From assembly GCF_002307355.1 (NCBI RefSeq), contig NZ_CP017481.1, positions 4,092,001-4,156,000 of the forward strand: a stretch of 64,000 bases of DNA, in the 5' to 3' direction. A program made the translations under genes and the position numbers. The notes under the pieces are model-generated. The model did not search any database. It was not told where the DNA came from and saw only the letters and a program-made list of their open reading frames with translations. Each line of letters begins with the position of its first letter. Position 1 is the first letter of the stretch. The stretch is from Pectobacterium polaris (GTDB taxonomy: Bacteria; Pseudomonadota; Gammaproteobacteria; Enterobacterales; Enterobacteriaceae). This document shows positions 27,932-36,576 of this stretch, piece by piece.

Positions 27932-29040
27932 CAGATAATTTCCAGTTTGGCACGCAAGCAGCCAGCACTTTGCATCGCCTGCAGAATAGACATCAGCTCC
28001 ATCGGCGTTGCGCCCAAAGAGTTCAATGCACGCACGACATTGTTGAGGTTGGCGCTGGAATTGACACGCTGTAAAGCCCCACCCGCTTGCTGAACCGAAA
28101 TCTCTGTTTGCGGCGTAACCACCGTCTGACCACCGCCAAATGGGGTATTAGGTTGGCTGACGTTGGCCTGCTGATTGATCGTCACAGAGAGGTTACCCTG
28201 GGCGATAGCACAGCTATCCAGCGTGACATCACGGTTCATCACGACAGATCCGGTACGAGAATTAATAATCACCTTGGCATCCTGAATACCAACGTTGATT
28301 TCAATATTCTGGACATCGGCCAAAAAGCGAACCTGAGAACTGTTGCCATGCGGAGCAAGTACCTGAATGGTACGAGAATCCAGCGGGGTCGCTGTACCAC
28401 CGTATCCAGAGCGATTAATTGCATCGCTGACTTTCTGCGCCATCGAGAAGTCGTCGTTCTTCAGTTGCAGCATTATTGTATTTGACGTGCCAAACGTGCT
28501 TGGCAACTCTCTCTCGATGACGGCACCATTGCTGATTCGACCGCCAGCAAGTTGGTTAACCTGAACACTGCTTCCACCGGCAGAAGCGCCAGCTCCGCCA
28601 ACCAAAACATTCCCCTGAGCGAGGGCATATACCTGGTTATCGACCCCTTTCAATGGGGTCATCAACAGCGTCCCGCCACGCAAGCTCTTCGCATTACCGA
28701 GTGAAGACACCACGATATCAATATTTTGGCCTGTTCTGCCAAAAGGCGGAAGTTCCGCCGTTACCATCACCGCCGCCACATTCTTCAACTGCATATTGGT
28801 ACCGGCAGGCACAGTAATCCCTAACTGGGAAAGCATGTTAGTTAAGCTTTGCGTGGTAAACGGCGTCTGCATGGTCTGGTCACCAGAGCCGTCCAGACCA
28901 ACAACTAAACCGTAACCAATTAACGCATTACCGCGTACGCCCTGGATATTCACCAGATCGCGAATTCTCTCTGCCGACGCAGGGGCAATATTCAGCGTCA
29001 GTAACGTCAGCAGTACAGTGAAAAATGATGCAATCCGCAT
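27931..29040 (-). CDS. flgI: Flagellar P-ring protein
   Basis: FlgI forms the periplasmic P ring. I start at the ATG at 29040 ([11 protein letters not shown]), which gives a clean Sec signal peptide ending 'APASA' before [15 protein letters not shown], and has AAGAGGC as ribosome site. The much longer open frame to 29187 runs back into flgH. The mature protein matches the family in length (369 residues with signal) and in the glycine-rich '[13 protein letters not shown]' region. It starts 16 bp after flgH. Confidence 0.96.
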   Translation of the reverse strand: MRIASFFTVLLTLLTLNIAPASAERIRDLVNIQGVRGNALIGYGLVVGLDGSGDQTMQTPFTTQSLTNMLSQLGITVPAGTNMQLKNVAAVMVTAELPPFGRTGQNIDIVVSSLGNAKSLRGGTLLMTPLKGVDNQVYALAQGNVLVGGAGASAGGSSVQVNQLAGGRISNGAVIERELPSTFGTSNTIMLQLKNDDFSMAQKVSDAINRSGYGGTATPLDSRTIQVLAPHGNSSQVRFLADVQNIEINVGIQDAKVIINSRTGSVVMNRDVTLDSCAIAQGNLSVTINQQANVSQPNTPFGGGQTVVTPQTEISVQQAGGALQRVNSSANLNNVVRALNSLGATPMELMSILQAMQSAGCLRAKLEII

Positions 29041-29056
29041 GGCAGGCCTCTTAAGC

Positions 29057-29770
29057 TTAGAACGGAGAAACATTGAGGAAGAACCGCTGTAACCAGCCCA
29101 TGTTTTGCGCTTCGTTAATATAGCCATTACCGACATATTCAATGCGCGCATCCGCAACCTGGGTTGATGGTACCGAGTTGTTACCACTAATGGTTCTCGG
29201 ATTAACTACCCCAGAGAAACGGATAAACTCTGTTCCCTGATTAATTGCAATTTGTTTTTCGCCAACGACCTGCAGATTGCCATTAGCTAATACTTGACCA
29301 ACCGTGACCGTAATCGTGCCACTGAAGGTGTTGTTCGCATTCGCACCGCCCTGCCCAGTGAAGTCATTCGTTCCTGTCGCATTCAGAGACGCACGATTAT
29401 TACCCAACGGCCCGTCAAGATAACGCGGTACCACCGTTGCACCGAACGTTGACGAACCATTACGAGCAGCATTGGCTGACGAGCTTTTACTGGCGCTCAC
29501 ATTTTCCTGCAACACGATCGTCAATGTGTCGCCAATATTACGTGGGCGACGATCTTCAAACATTGGCTGATAGCCATAATTCATCGGCTGCACGGTTTGG
29601 AAGATAGAACCATTAGGACCCGCTAATACAGGCGATCCAGGCTGAGCAGTCGTAGGCCCAGTGACAACTTTATCATGCGGAATATAGGCGCAACCGTTAA
29701 GTGCTAACATCGCGATCAATGCCAACAGACGGTGTCGGCGGAGTGGTTTGATAACCGACTTTGCATTCAT
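29057..29770 (-). CDS. flgH: Flagellar L-ring lipoprotein
   Basis: FlgH forms the outer-membrane L ring. The 237-residue protein has a lipoprotein signal with lipobox 'LNGCAYIP' (Cys near residue 27) and the conserved 'GSIFQ...[19 protein letters not shown]' and C-terminal 'VNVSPF'-like end. I use the ATG at 29770; a GTG at 29776 is two codons upstream. Unusually, a 180-bp gap with a structured inverted repeat separates it from flgG. Confidence 0.95.
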   Translation of the reverse strand: MNAKSVIKPLRRHRLLALIAMLALNGCAYIPHDKVVTGPTTAQPGSPVLAGPNGSIFQTVQPMNYGYQPMFEDRRPRNIGDTLTIVLQENVSASKSSSANAARNGSSTFGATVVPRYLDGPLGNNRASLNATGTNDFTGQGGANANNTFSGTITVTVGQVLANGNLQVVGEKQIAINQGTEFIRFSGVVNPRTISGNNSVPSTQVADARIEYVGNGYINEAQNMGWLQRFFLNVSPF

Positions 29771-29814
29771 TATCACTGCGGATATCGCCTTAAATTAATC
29801 TATTTCACATATTC

Positions 29815-29876
29815 ACGGGGTAAATCAAAGCCATACTGGCCCACTCATCGGGTGCCTATGGTCATCATTACCCCGT
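29815..29876. repeat. Structured inverted repeat in the flgG-flgH gap
   Basis: ACGGGGTAA (29815-29823) pairs with TTACCCCGT (29868-29876), and inside it CCATA (29831-29835) pairs with TATGG (29857-29861). The nested stems would form a long hairpin in the operon mRNA. No T-run follows. Confidence 0.6.
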
Positions 29877-29950
29877 TAAACACTGTCTACATTGCTACTA
29901 TCAGGCAGCCAGAGCACCCGCTCTCGCTCCTGAAATTAGCGGGTCACCCA

Positions 29951-30733
29951 TTACAGCTGAGTCAATTTCTGCAACATTTGGTCAGAAGAGGAAATTGCTT
30001 TACTGTTGATCTCATAGGCACGCTGAGTCTGAATCATCGATACCAATTCCTCTGCCACATTGACGTTGGAGGTTTCGACATATTTCTGATACAGCAGGCC
30101 CGCGCCATTCAAACCTGGGTTTGTTTCATTCGGCGCACCTGAACTCGCGGTTTCCAGATACAGGTTCTCACCCATGCTCTCAAGGCCGCTATCATTAATA
30201 AAGGTCGTCAGTGTCAGCTGGCCAATCTGGTTTGTTGCCGCCTGTCCCTGCACTTTAACGCTGACAATACCGTCACGACCAATATTCAGTTCGGTCGCAT
30301 TCGCCGGAACAGTAATCGCGGGCTGAACCTGATAACCGCTGGACGTCACTAACTGGCCGTTACCATCAAGCTGGAAGGCGCCGTCACGCGTGTAAGCCGT
30401 TGTCCCATCAGGCAGCTGAACCTGAAAGAATCCCTGACCTTTAATCGCAACGTCTTTAGAGTTACCCGTTTCGGAAAAGGTCCCTTGAGTATGAATACGC
30501 TCTGTTGATACCGGACGAACACCTGTACCCAACTGCAAGCCGGACGGTAGCATGGTTTGCTCTGAAGATTGAGCCCCAGGCTGACGAATTGTTTGATACA
30601 TCAAGTCTTCAAATACCGCACGCTGACGCTTGAAACCATTGGTGCTGACGTTTGCCAAGTTATTGGAAATAACGTCCATATTGGTTTGCTGAGCATTCAA
30701 GCCGGTTTTTGCAATCCACAAAGAACGGATCAT
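29951..30733 (-). CDS. flgG: Distal rod protein FlgG
   Basis: FlgG makes the distal rod. At 260 residues it has the rod/hook N-terminal motif '[18 protein letters not shown]' and the C-terminal '[21 protein letters not shown]'. Length and motifs are typical. It lies 27 bp after flgF in the flgBCDEFGHIJ order. Confidence 0.98.
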   Translation of the reverse strand: MIRSLWIAKTGLNAQQTNMDVISNNLANVSTNGFKRQRAVFEDLMYQTIRQPGAQSSEQTMLPSGLQLGTGVRPVSTERIHTQGTFSETGNSKDVAIKGQGFFQVQLPDGTTAYTRDGAFQLDGNGQLVTSSGYQVQPAITVPANATELNIGRDGIVSVKVQGQAATNQIGQLTLTTFINDSGLESMGENLYLETASSGAPNETNPGLNGAGLLYQKYVETSNVNVAEELVSMIQTQRAYEINSKAISSSDQMLQKLTQL

Positions 30734-30760
30734 TTATTCACTCCTGTGCGCACTCGGCGC

Positions 30761-31516
30761 TTAACCCATTGCTAATATCTGATTAGCGCGTTGTGCATTA
30801 TCGTCGACGCTGCTAATGATTTTCATCTGCATTTCAAAGCGACGAGCATTGGCAATCATATCGACCATAGTATCGACCGTGTTCACATTACTGCCCTCGA
30901 TCACACCCGGCATAATACGCACGGTAGGATCGTTTTGCAGAACATTACCACGTTGTTGCTGAGCCTGCTGCGTCAAGCGGAATAATCCGTCATCAGACCG
31001 CTCAACTTCTTGTCCGGTAGCCTTAACAAGCTTTAAGCGCCCCAACTGGGCAATCGTATTCGGTGGATCCCCAGCGTTAAGCGCAGAAATTGTACCATCA
31101 GCAGAAATGCTGATCTGAGCCTGCGGAGGAATGTCAATCGGTCCACCGTCGCCCATCACAACACGCCCCTGGATAGTCAACTGCCCATCAGCGCTGATCT
31201 CCATATTACCATTACGGGTGTACGCTTCACCGCCGTCAGCCGTTTGCACTGCCAGCCAACTCTCTTTCGGTAAAGCGACATCCATTGCACGGCCAGTATA
31301 ATTCATCACGCCTTCAGTCATATCAGCGCCAGGCGTTGAAGCGACAACCAGCGTTCGGGTGGGCAGTGTCAACCCATTTACCGGTACAGCACGCAGTGCG
31401 GAAAGCTGTGCCCGGAAACCCGGCGTTGAGGCGTTAGCCAAGTTGTTCGCAGTAATTGCCTGCTTTTCCAATGACTGACTCGCGCCACCCATTGCCGTAT
31501 AAATCGCGTGATCCAT
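30761..31516 (-). CDS. flgF: Proximal rod protein FlgF
   Basis: FlgF is a proximal rod component. The 251-residue protein starts 'MDHAIYTAMGGASQSLEKQ', includes the rod-type 'ITANNLANASTPGFRAQ', and ends with the conserved 'NVNTVDTMVDMIANARRFEMQ'. It follows flgE by 21 bp. Confidence 0.97.
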   Translation of the reverse strand: MDHAIYTAMGGASQSLEKQAITANNLANASTPGFRAQLSALRAVPVNGLTLPTRTLVVASTPGADMTEGVMNYTGRAMDVALPKESWLAVQTADGGEAYTRNGNMEISADGQLTIQGRVVMGDGGPIDIPPQAQISISADGTISALNAGDPPNTIAQLGRLKLVKATGQEVERSDDGLFRLTQQAQQQRGNVLQNDPTVRIMPGVIEGSNVNTVDTMVDMIANARRFEMQMKIISSVDDNAQRANQILAMG

Positions 31517-31537
31517 GCAATGTCCCCGTTAGGATAA

Positions 31538-32740
31538 TTAACGCAGGCTAACCAGCGTTTGCAGAATGGAATCCTGCGTTTTGATGGTTTGCGCGTTTGA
31601 CTGGTAGTTACGCTGCGCAACAATCATGCTGACCAGCTCTTTACTCAGGTCAACGTTTGAACTTTCGGTAGATTTGCCGATCAGTTTCCCCAGACTTCCG
31701 GTACCTGCCAGACCAACGACAGCTTGACCAGAACTCGCAGTTTCAGACCAGGCGTTATCCCCTTCAGGCGATAAACCTTCTGGGTTGGCAAAGCTAGCCA
31801 GCAGGATCTGACCCAGCGCCTGCTTCTGACCGTTACTGTAGCTGCCTTCGATCGTGCCGTCGTCATTGATAGCAAAACCGGTCAGCGATCCTGGAGCGAA
31901 ACCGTTCTGGGTTGGGCTCTTATAGCTATATTCTGTATTTTGCTGCACGCTGCCAGTCAAATTGAGAGTGAATGTACCGGTAGCAGCACCATTCGTCCCA
32001 ACAAGGTTGAGGTTGAAAGGCGTATGCCCCGTTAATGCACCATTAGAAGCAAAGTTCAATGCTCCTGCATTTTGATACGTGGCTGGAGTAATGGAGTCAT
32101 CCTTAGCATACGTCTGCCATGTATTGTTTGCCGTTTTAACAAAATACAGGGTGAAGTTATGCACATTACCTTGGCTATCGTAGGTTGTTAGTGCAGTTTT
32201 GCTATTGTAGGTGCCTTCCGCACCAGGCGTTGTAGCCCAGGCGTTTGTAGGAACTGGGTCTGAAGATTTCAGGTTAGCCTGAATTGATGCGACTGTCGTT
32301 GCACTCGCCAGCATGTCGCCATCAGGAACAGTCAACGGTACTGGATCGGCCCCCGTTTGCACCGTTGGCGGCGTACCGGCGACCGGATAACCCGTCAGTT
32401 GCATACCTTGTGCGTTGACGATATTACGACCATTCAGCATGAACTGACCATTACGGCTGTAATAAGTCGAACCGTTGGTGTCCTGCAGACGGTAAAAACC
32501 ACCGCCGCTAATCGCAATATCCAGGTCTCGTGAGGACGAAGTCACAGTACCATTACCAAAATCCTGCAATACCGATGCAACCTTCACACCCATACCGACT
32601 TTAGAACCCGCAAACATATCCGCAAATGTGACGGTCCCGGATTTAAAACCCACTGTCGCTGAGTTAGCGATGTTATTACCAATAACATCCAGGTTGTTAG
32701 ATGCCGCGTTTAAACCACTGACCGCCTGAGAAAAACCCAT
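31538..32740 (-). CDS. flgE: Flagellar hook protein
   Basis: FlgE is the hook subunit. The 400-residue protein has 'MGFSQAVSGLNAASNNLDVI' at its start, 'IGNNIANSATVGFKSG', and the C-terminal 'NVDLSKELVSMIVAQRNYQSN'. The length matches E. coli FlgE (about 402). It lies between flgD, its cap, and flgF. Confidence 0.97.
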   Translation of the reverse strand: MGFSQAVSGLNAASNNLDVIGNNIANSATVGFKSGTVTFADMFAGSKVGMGVKVASVLQDFGNGTVTSSSRDLDIAISGGGFYRLQDTNGSTYYSRNGQFMLNGRNIVNAQGMQLTGYPVAGTPPTVQTGADPVPLTVPDGDMLASATTVASIQANLKSSDPVPTNAWATTPGAEGTYNSKTALTTYDSQGNVHNFTLYFVKTANNTWQTYAKDDSITPATYQNAGALNFASNGALTGHTPFNLNLVGTNGAATGTFTLNLTGSVQQNTEYSYKSPTQNGFAPGSLTGFAINDDGTIEGSYSNGQKQALGQILLASFANPEGLSPEGDNAWSETASSGQAVVGLAGTGSLGKLIGKSTESSNVDLSKELVSMIVAQRNYQSNAQTIKTQDSILQTLVSLR

Positions 32741-32814
32741 GTCGCTCTCCAGAGAATTGATTAAGTCATATTCCAGATAGTGAATTTCACTGGAATAACA
32801 TGAAATTTACACCG

Positions 32815-33498
32815 TTACAGAATCTGCCGGACATCGTCCATGGTGGCTCTGCCGCGCAGCCCTAGATCCAGTAATGCACCGTTATCGCCGCGAACGACAC
32901 TATTTACAACCGCATAGCTCAATGGCTGAACAACTTGCTGTGCGCCGCCAGTACTGGCGGCAACAGTGAAGGTATAAGCCCCATCAGGCGCAACCGTGCC
33001 ATCAGAAAGTTTACTATCCCAGTTGAATGAGTGAACCCCAGCAGAAAGCGTGCCCAGTTCGATCGTACGAACAGCTTTACCTGTTGCATCATTAACGGTG
33101 ACGGTAACAACCTCTGCTGCTTTTTCCAGTTCCACGCCAAAGGGAGTACTGGTTTCTTTGCCAACAAGAATGTCTTTTCCAGGGATCATGACACTGTGAC
33201 CAATCAGCGTTGTGGCTTGCATGGATTGGTTGTTATTGATCTGACCAGAGATAGAACCCAGTGTGGTATTCAATTTCTCAATGCCGCTGACCGTATTGAG
33301 CTGAGCAAGCTGACTTACAAGCTGATCGTTGCTCATCGGATTCGTCGGATCTTGATTCTTCAACTGCGCAACCAGAAGCGTCAGGAACTGATTCTGTAAA
33401 TCGGCGCTGCTATTTTGTTCTACTGGTGCAGATATCGAAGTATTCGATGTACTCTGCGTTCTCGTTGCCGAGGACGTATCATTAATTGTTACAGACAC
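32815..33498 (-). CDS. flgD: Hook cap protein FlgD
   Basis: FlgD is the temporary cap that guides hook polymerisation and is exported first. The 227-residue protein has a Ser/Thr-rich N-terminus, the conserved 'LTLLVAQLKNQDPTNPMSN' block and an Ig-like C-terminal half. It lies 15 bp after flgC and 74 bp before flgE. Confidence 0.97.
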   Translation of the reverse strand: MSVTINDTSSATRTQSTSNTSISAPVEQNSSADLQNQFLTLLVAQLKNQDPTNPMSNDQLVSQLAQLNTVSGIEKLNTTLGSISGQINNNQSMQATTLIGHSVMIPGKDILVGKETSTPFGVELEKAAEVVTVTVNDATGKAVRTIELGTLSAGVHSFNWDSKLSDGTVAPDGAYTFTVAASTGGAQQVVQPLSYAVVNSVVRGDNGALLDLGLRGRATMDDVRQIL

Positions 33499-33513
33499 TA
33501 TTTCGTCTCCCGA

Positions 33514-33918
33514 TTATTGCCCGATCGTTAACGTCTTCAGCATCATCGATTTTGTCGTATTCAACACTTCGACGTTTGCCTGATAACTGCGCGATGCAGA
33601 AATGGTGTTTACCATCTCAGCCACTGGGTCAACATTCGGCATGCGAACGTATCCCTGCCCATCAGCCAGCGGATTACCCGGTTCGTAAACCAGACGAGCA
33701 GGTGATGGATCTTCAATAACATTGGAAACGCGTACGCCCCCCGTAGACTGCCCGGGAGCGGCATTCACTTCGAATACAACTTGCTTGGCGCGATAAGGCT
33801 CGCCATCAGGGCCCGTCACGCTGTCTGCGTTAGCCAGGTTACTGGCGCTCACATTCAGACGCTGAGATTGCGCAGAAAGCGCTGAGCCTGAAATTTCGAA
33901 TATATTTAATAACGACAT
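33514..33918 (-). CDS. flgC: Proximal rod protein FlgC
   Basis: FlgC is a 134-residue rod protein with the N-terminal '[20 protein letters not shown]' and C-terminal '[20 protein letters not shown]' signatures. It is 28 bp after flgB. Length and both rod motifs agree with the family. Confidence 0.98.
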   Translation of the reverse strand: MSLLNIFEISGSALSAQSQRLNVSASNLANADSVTGPDGEPYRAKQVVFEVNAAPGQSTGGVRVSNVIEDPSPARLVYEPGNPLADGQGYVRMPNVDPVAEMVNTISASRSYQANVEVLNTTKSMMLKTLTIGQ

Positions 33919-33946
33919 GAATCTTTACCTTCCTATCGCGCTACGA

Positions 33947-34363
33947 TCACGAACCTGACTGCAGGACTGACATCATGCCTTTAATCTGTCCGCCCAGAAC
34001 GGTCAGGCTGGATTGATATTTCAGGCTATTATCGGCAAAATTAGTGCGTTCGCGGTCCATATCGACCGTATTGCCATCCAACGCAGGCTGATCGGGTACG
34101 CGATAAAGCAAATCAAGTTCCGGCGGCTGAAAATTCTGTGCCGGTATATGCCGTACAGATGTGGTTTTCAGCGCGATACCCGTACCGTTCACCCGCCCTT
34201 GCTCCATTGTTTTACTGAGCTGGCTGGCAAAATCGATATCCCTGGCCTGATAGCCTGGCGTATCCGCATTAGCAATATTCGCGGCCAAGATTTCCTGCCG
34301 CTGGGCACGCAAGTTCAACGCTTCCTGCTGAAACCGCAACGAGGCGTCTAATTTATCAAGCAT
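33947..34363 (-). CDS. flgB: Proximal rod protein FlgB
   Basis: FlgB is the first rod protein and first gene of flgBCDEFGHIJ. The 138-residue protein carries '[20 protein letters not shown]', a hallmark of the family. The gene is divergent from flgA across a 165-bp control region. Confidence 0.97.
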   Translation of the reverse strand: MLDKLDASLRFQQEALNLRAQRQEILAANIANADTPGYQARDIDFASQLSKTMEQGRVNGTGIALKTTSVRHIPAQNFQPPELDLLYRVPDQPALDGNTVDMDRERTNFADNSLKYQSSLTVLGGQIKGMMSVLQSGS

Positions 34364-34447
34364 GCTCCCTCCGCAAGTTAGAATTTGGAGTGAGTAGGAT
34401 AATTCTCATGGTGGCTATGCCATCGAACGAATAGACACCAAATGCAG

Positions 34448-34461
34448 CGCTATTTATTGCC
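34448..34461. promoter_or_regulatory. Candidate FlhDC half-site in the flgA-flgB control region
   Basis: The reverse complement of CGCTATTTATTGCC reads GGCAATAAATAGCG, a good match to the FlhD4C2 half-site. The region is a known FlhDC-activated divergent promoter in E. coli. I cannot see a convincing second half-site. Confidence 0.4.
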
Positions 34462-34528
34462 TTAACCTCACGCTGACATCGTTACACTTAACGCCCGATA
34501 TAATCTGAATCAGGAGAGCCGAACAGGA

Positions 34529-35197
34529 ATGAAAACAATACATTATTACCTCTATCTGGCGGCGTCCTGTTTTTTTATCCTGTGTACCCCTGTCAATGCG
34601 AACGACCTTCCTGCGCAGATCAATCAATTTTTTGCCTCACGCTTTCAGGGAAGCACGAATACAGTAAACGTTGTGGTAAAATCGCCAGAATCGCAATGGC
34701 CACAGTGCGAAGCGCCTCAAATCACACTGCCCGGAAATACGAAAATGTGGGGTAATGTGAGCCTGTCCATACGTTGCGGGCAACAGCGTCGCTTCATTCA
34801 AACAGAAGTTCAGGTAACAGGGAATTATGTCACCAGTGCTCGGCCTATAAATCGTGGAACCACGCTGACGGAAAAAGACATTCGTTTGACAAAAGGCAGG
34901 CTCGATTTATTACCGTTGCGCCCTATACTGACGTTACCTGGTGCACAGGGCGCAGTCCTTTTGCGCGATCTCACACCTGGTCAGGTTATTACCGCCTCCA
35001 TGATCAGACGTGCCTGGGTCGTAAAGGCAGGTCAGTTAGTGCAGATTATCGCCCAAGGGGAAGGCTTCACAATTAATGGCGAAGGAAAGGCCATGAACAA
35101 CGCGGCAGCCGGACAAGCGGTCAGAGTCAGAACGGCAAATGGACAAATAGTCAGCGGAATCACAAACGAAGATGGGATTATTCTGATCTCACAGTAA
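34529..35197 (+). CDS. flgA: P-ring chaperone FlgA
   Basis: FlgA is the periplasmic chaperone for P-ring assembly. The 222-residue protein has a signal peptide at residues about 1-25 ('YLAASCFFILCTPVNA') and the C-terminal SAF domain with 'INRGTTLTEKDIRL' and 'AVRVRTANGQIVSGI'. It is divergent from flgB, and flgM and flgN follow. Confidence 0.96.
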   Translation: MKTIHYYLYLAASCFFILCTPVNANDLPAQINQFFASRFQGSTNTVNVVVKSPESQWPQCEAPQITLPGNTKMWGNVSLSIRCGQQRRFIQTEVQVTGNYVTSARPINRGTTLTEKDIRLTKGRLDLLPLRPILTLPGAQGAVLLRDLTPGQVITASMIRRAWVVKAGQLVQIIAQGEGFTINGEGKAMNNAAAGQAVRVRTANGQIVSGITNEDGIILISQ

Positions 35198-35202
35198 TTA
35201 AT

Positions 35203-35229
35203 TAAAGATTTGCTCATGTTTGCCGATGA
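35203..35229 (+). promoter_or_regulatory. Sigma-28 promoter of flgMN
   Basis: The -35 is TAAAGATT (35203-35210), the spacer 11 bp, and the -10 GCCGATGA (35222-35229), just after the flgA stop. It allows late expression of the anti-sigma factor in addition to read-through from flgA. Confidence 0.8.
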
Positions 35230-35338
35230 TAGTTACAGAGTCATTACTGACGACGTTTTAAAATTGAACACCAATGTGATGTATATTTTTTAACACATTG
35301 ATGATTAACCACTTATCCTCAAATTAGAGGGATGTATT

Positions 35339-35635
35339 ATGAGTATTGATCGCACCCAGTCACTGAAGCCGGTCAGTCAAGTTCAGCAACGCGAATCTGG
35401 TGATGTCGCTAAGACCAAACGCAAACAGGCTGAGGCTCAGTCTGAAGTTAGCGCAACACAGGTAAAACTGAGCGACGCGCAGGCAAAATTGATGCAGCCG
35501 GGTACGCAGGACATAGACATGAACCGCGTTGAAACCTTGAAGCAGGCAATTCGTGATGGCTCACTTAAAATTGATGCCGGAAAAATCGCGGATGCGTTGC
35601 TTAAAGAGACGCAGGATTTTTTAGCAGGTAATTAA
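35339..35635 (+). CDS. flgM: Anti-sigma-28 factor
   Basis: FlgM binds sigma-28 until the hook is finished and is then exported. The 98-residue protein has a disordered Gln/Lys-rich N-terminus and the conserved C-terminal sigma-binding part '[26 protein letters not shown]'-type sequence from about residue 60. It is followed 5 bp later by flgN. Confidence 0.97.
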   Translation: MSIDRTQSLKPVSQVQQRESGDVAKTKRKQAEAQSEVSATQVKLSDAQAKLMQPGTQDIDMNRVETLKQAIRDGSLKIDAGKIADALLKETQDFLAGN

Positions 35636-35640
35636 TATTT

Positions 35641-36078
35641 ATGGAAAATCTGCAATCGATTTTGGATCAACTGCTGAGCAGCCTACGTGAGCTCGATGTT
35701 GTTATGTCCGAAGAGCAAACGCTGCTTTGCGCTGGTCACATTAACAGCATTGCTCTGCAACAGGTGACAGAGAAGAAAACTTCTCTGTTGGCGACAATGC
35801 AGCATTTGGAAACACGGCGCCATGAGACTGAGTCGACTCTTAAGCTGCAAGCGCCTTATGACGGTATTGAAAAACTATCGGCTTACTGGCAGCAAGTGCA
35901 AAAGTTAACCAGACGTTTGAATGACCAGAATCAGCACAATGGTCTTCTGCTTAACCGACATATTGCCTACACGAATGAAGCCATCAATATATTGAAGCCT
36001 CGCCATGGTCAGGGACTGTATGGTCCGGATGGTCAATCGAAAGGCGTGACAGTTGGTGGTAGAAAAATTACTTTCTAA
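35641..36078 (+). CDS. flgN: FlgK/FlgL export chaperone
   Basis: FlgN is the chaperone that delivers the hook-filament junction proteins FlgK and FlgL. The 145-residue helical protein has the family length and position after flgM. FlgN sequences vary, so the call rests on position together with the coiled-coil pattern and the 'LNDQNQHNGLLL' region conserved in the family. The stop lies inside the stem of a terminator. Confidence 0.93.
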   Translation: MENLQSILDQLLSSLRELDVVMSEEQTLLCAGHINSIALQQVTEKKTSLLATMQHLETRRHETESTLKLQAPYDGIEKLSAYWQQVQKLTRRLNDQNQHNGLLLNRHIAYTNEAINILKPRHGQGLYGPDGQSKGVTVGGRKITF

Positions 36079-36107
36079 AAGTCTCTGCATTTCTGGCAGA
36101 GACTTTT
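36077..36107. terminator. Bidirectional terminator between flgN and flhE
   Basis: AAAAGTCTCTGC (36077-36088) pairs perfectly with GCAGAGACTTTT (36096-36107) around a 7-base loop. It begins at the flgN stop and can serve both converging operons. Confidence 0.88.
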
Positions 36108-36150
36108 CATCATTTAAAACAGCCAGTTATTTAAATTACTGTTTAAAAGC

Positions 36151-36576
36151 CTACCTGTAATTTACCGCAATATCGATCGTACGCACGCTGAACGAATGAT
36201 TAATACGTCCACTCCCTTCAATGTAGTATACAAAACGAAACTCATTATTAGCCGCTAATCCGTCAAATGCTCGAGTTTGCCCGTCACCACTTCCGTCTAA
36301 GTCAACACAGCGCTGCGGCGATTGTGAACACAGTTTCACAACAAGCCCCACAGGTATCGCAGAATCAATCACGTGCCGCCAATATATTGTCGTAATCGTT
36401 TCATCTGGATTAACCGCTATGTTAGGAACAAAAGCTGACGTCGTAACCATTTCGCCACGATGATCAAGTTTTATTCCTGGCATGCTTCCGTTCCAACTAC
36501 CTGGCGTCGCGATAGCACAGAACGGGAGTACCAGTGGCAGCACCGCTGCTGCCAGAGTACACACCATCTTCCTCAC
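36151..36576 (-). CDS. flhE: Flagellar protein FlhE
   Basis: FlhE is a periplasmic protein thought to act as a chaperone or plug that prevents proton leak through the export apparatus. The 141-residue protein has a signal peptide at residues about 1-23 and 'GSWNGSMPGIKLDHRGEM' after it. It overlaps flhA by 4 bp and is the last gene of flhBAE, as in other enterobacteria. Confidence 0.95.
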   Translation of the reverse strand: MRKMVCTLAAAVLPLVLPFCAIATPGSWNGSMPGIKLDHRGEMVTTSAFVPNIAVNPDETITTIYWRHVIDSAIPVGLVVKLCSQSPQRCVDLDGSGDGQTRAFDGLAANNEFRFVYYIEGSGRINHSFSVRTIDIAVNYR

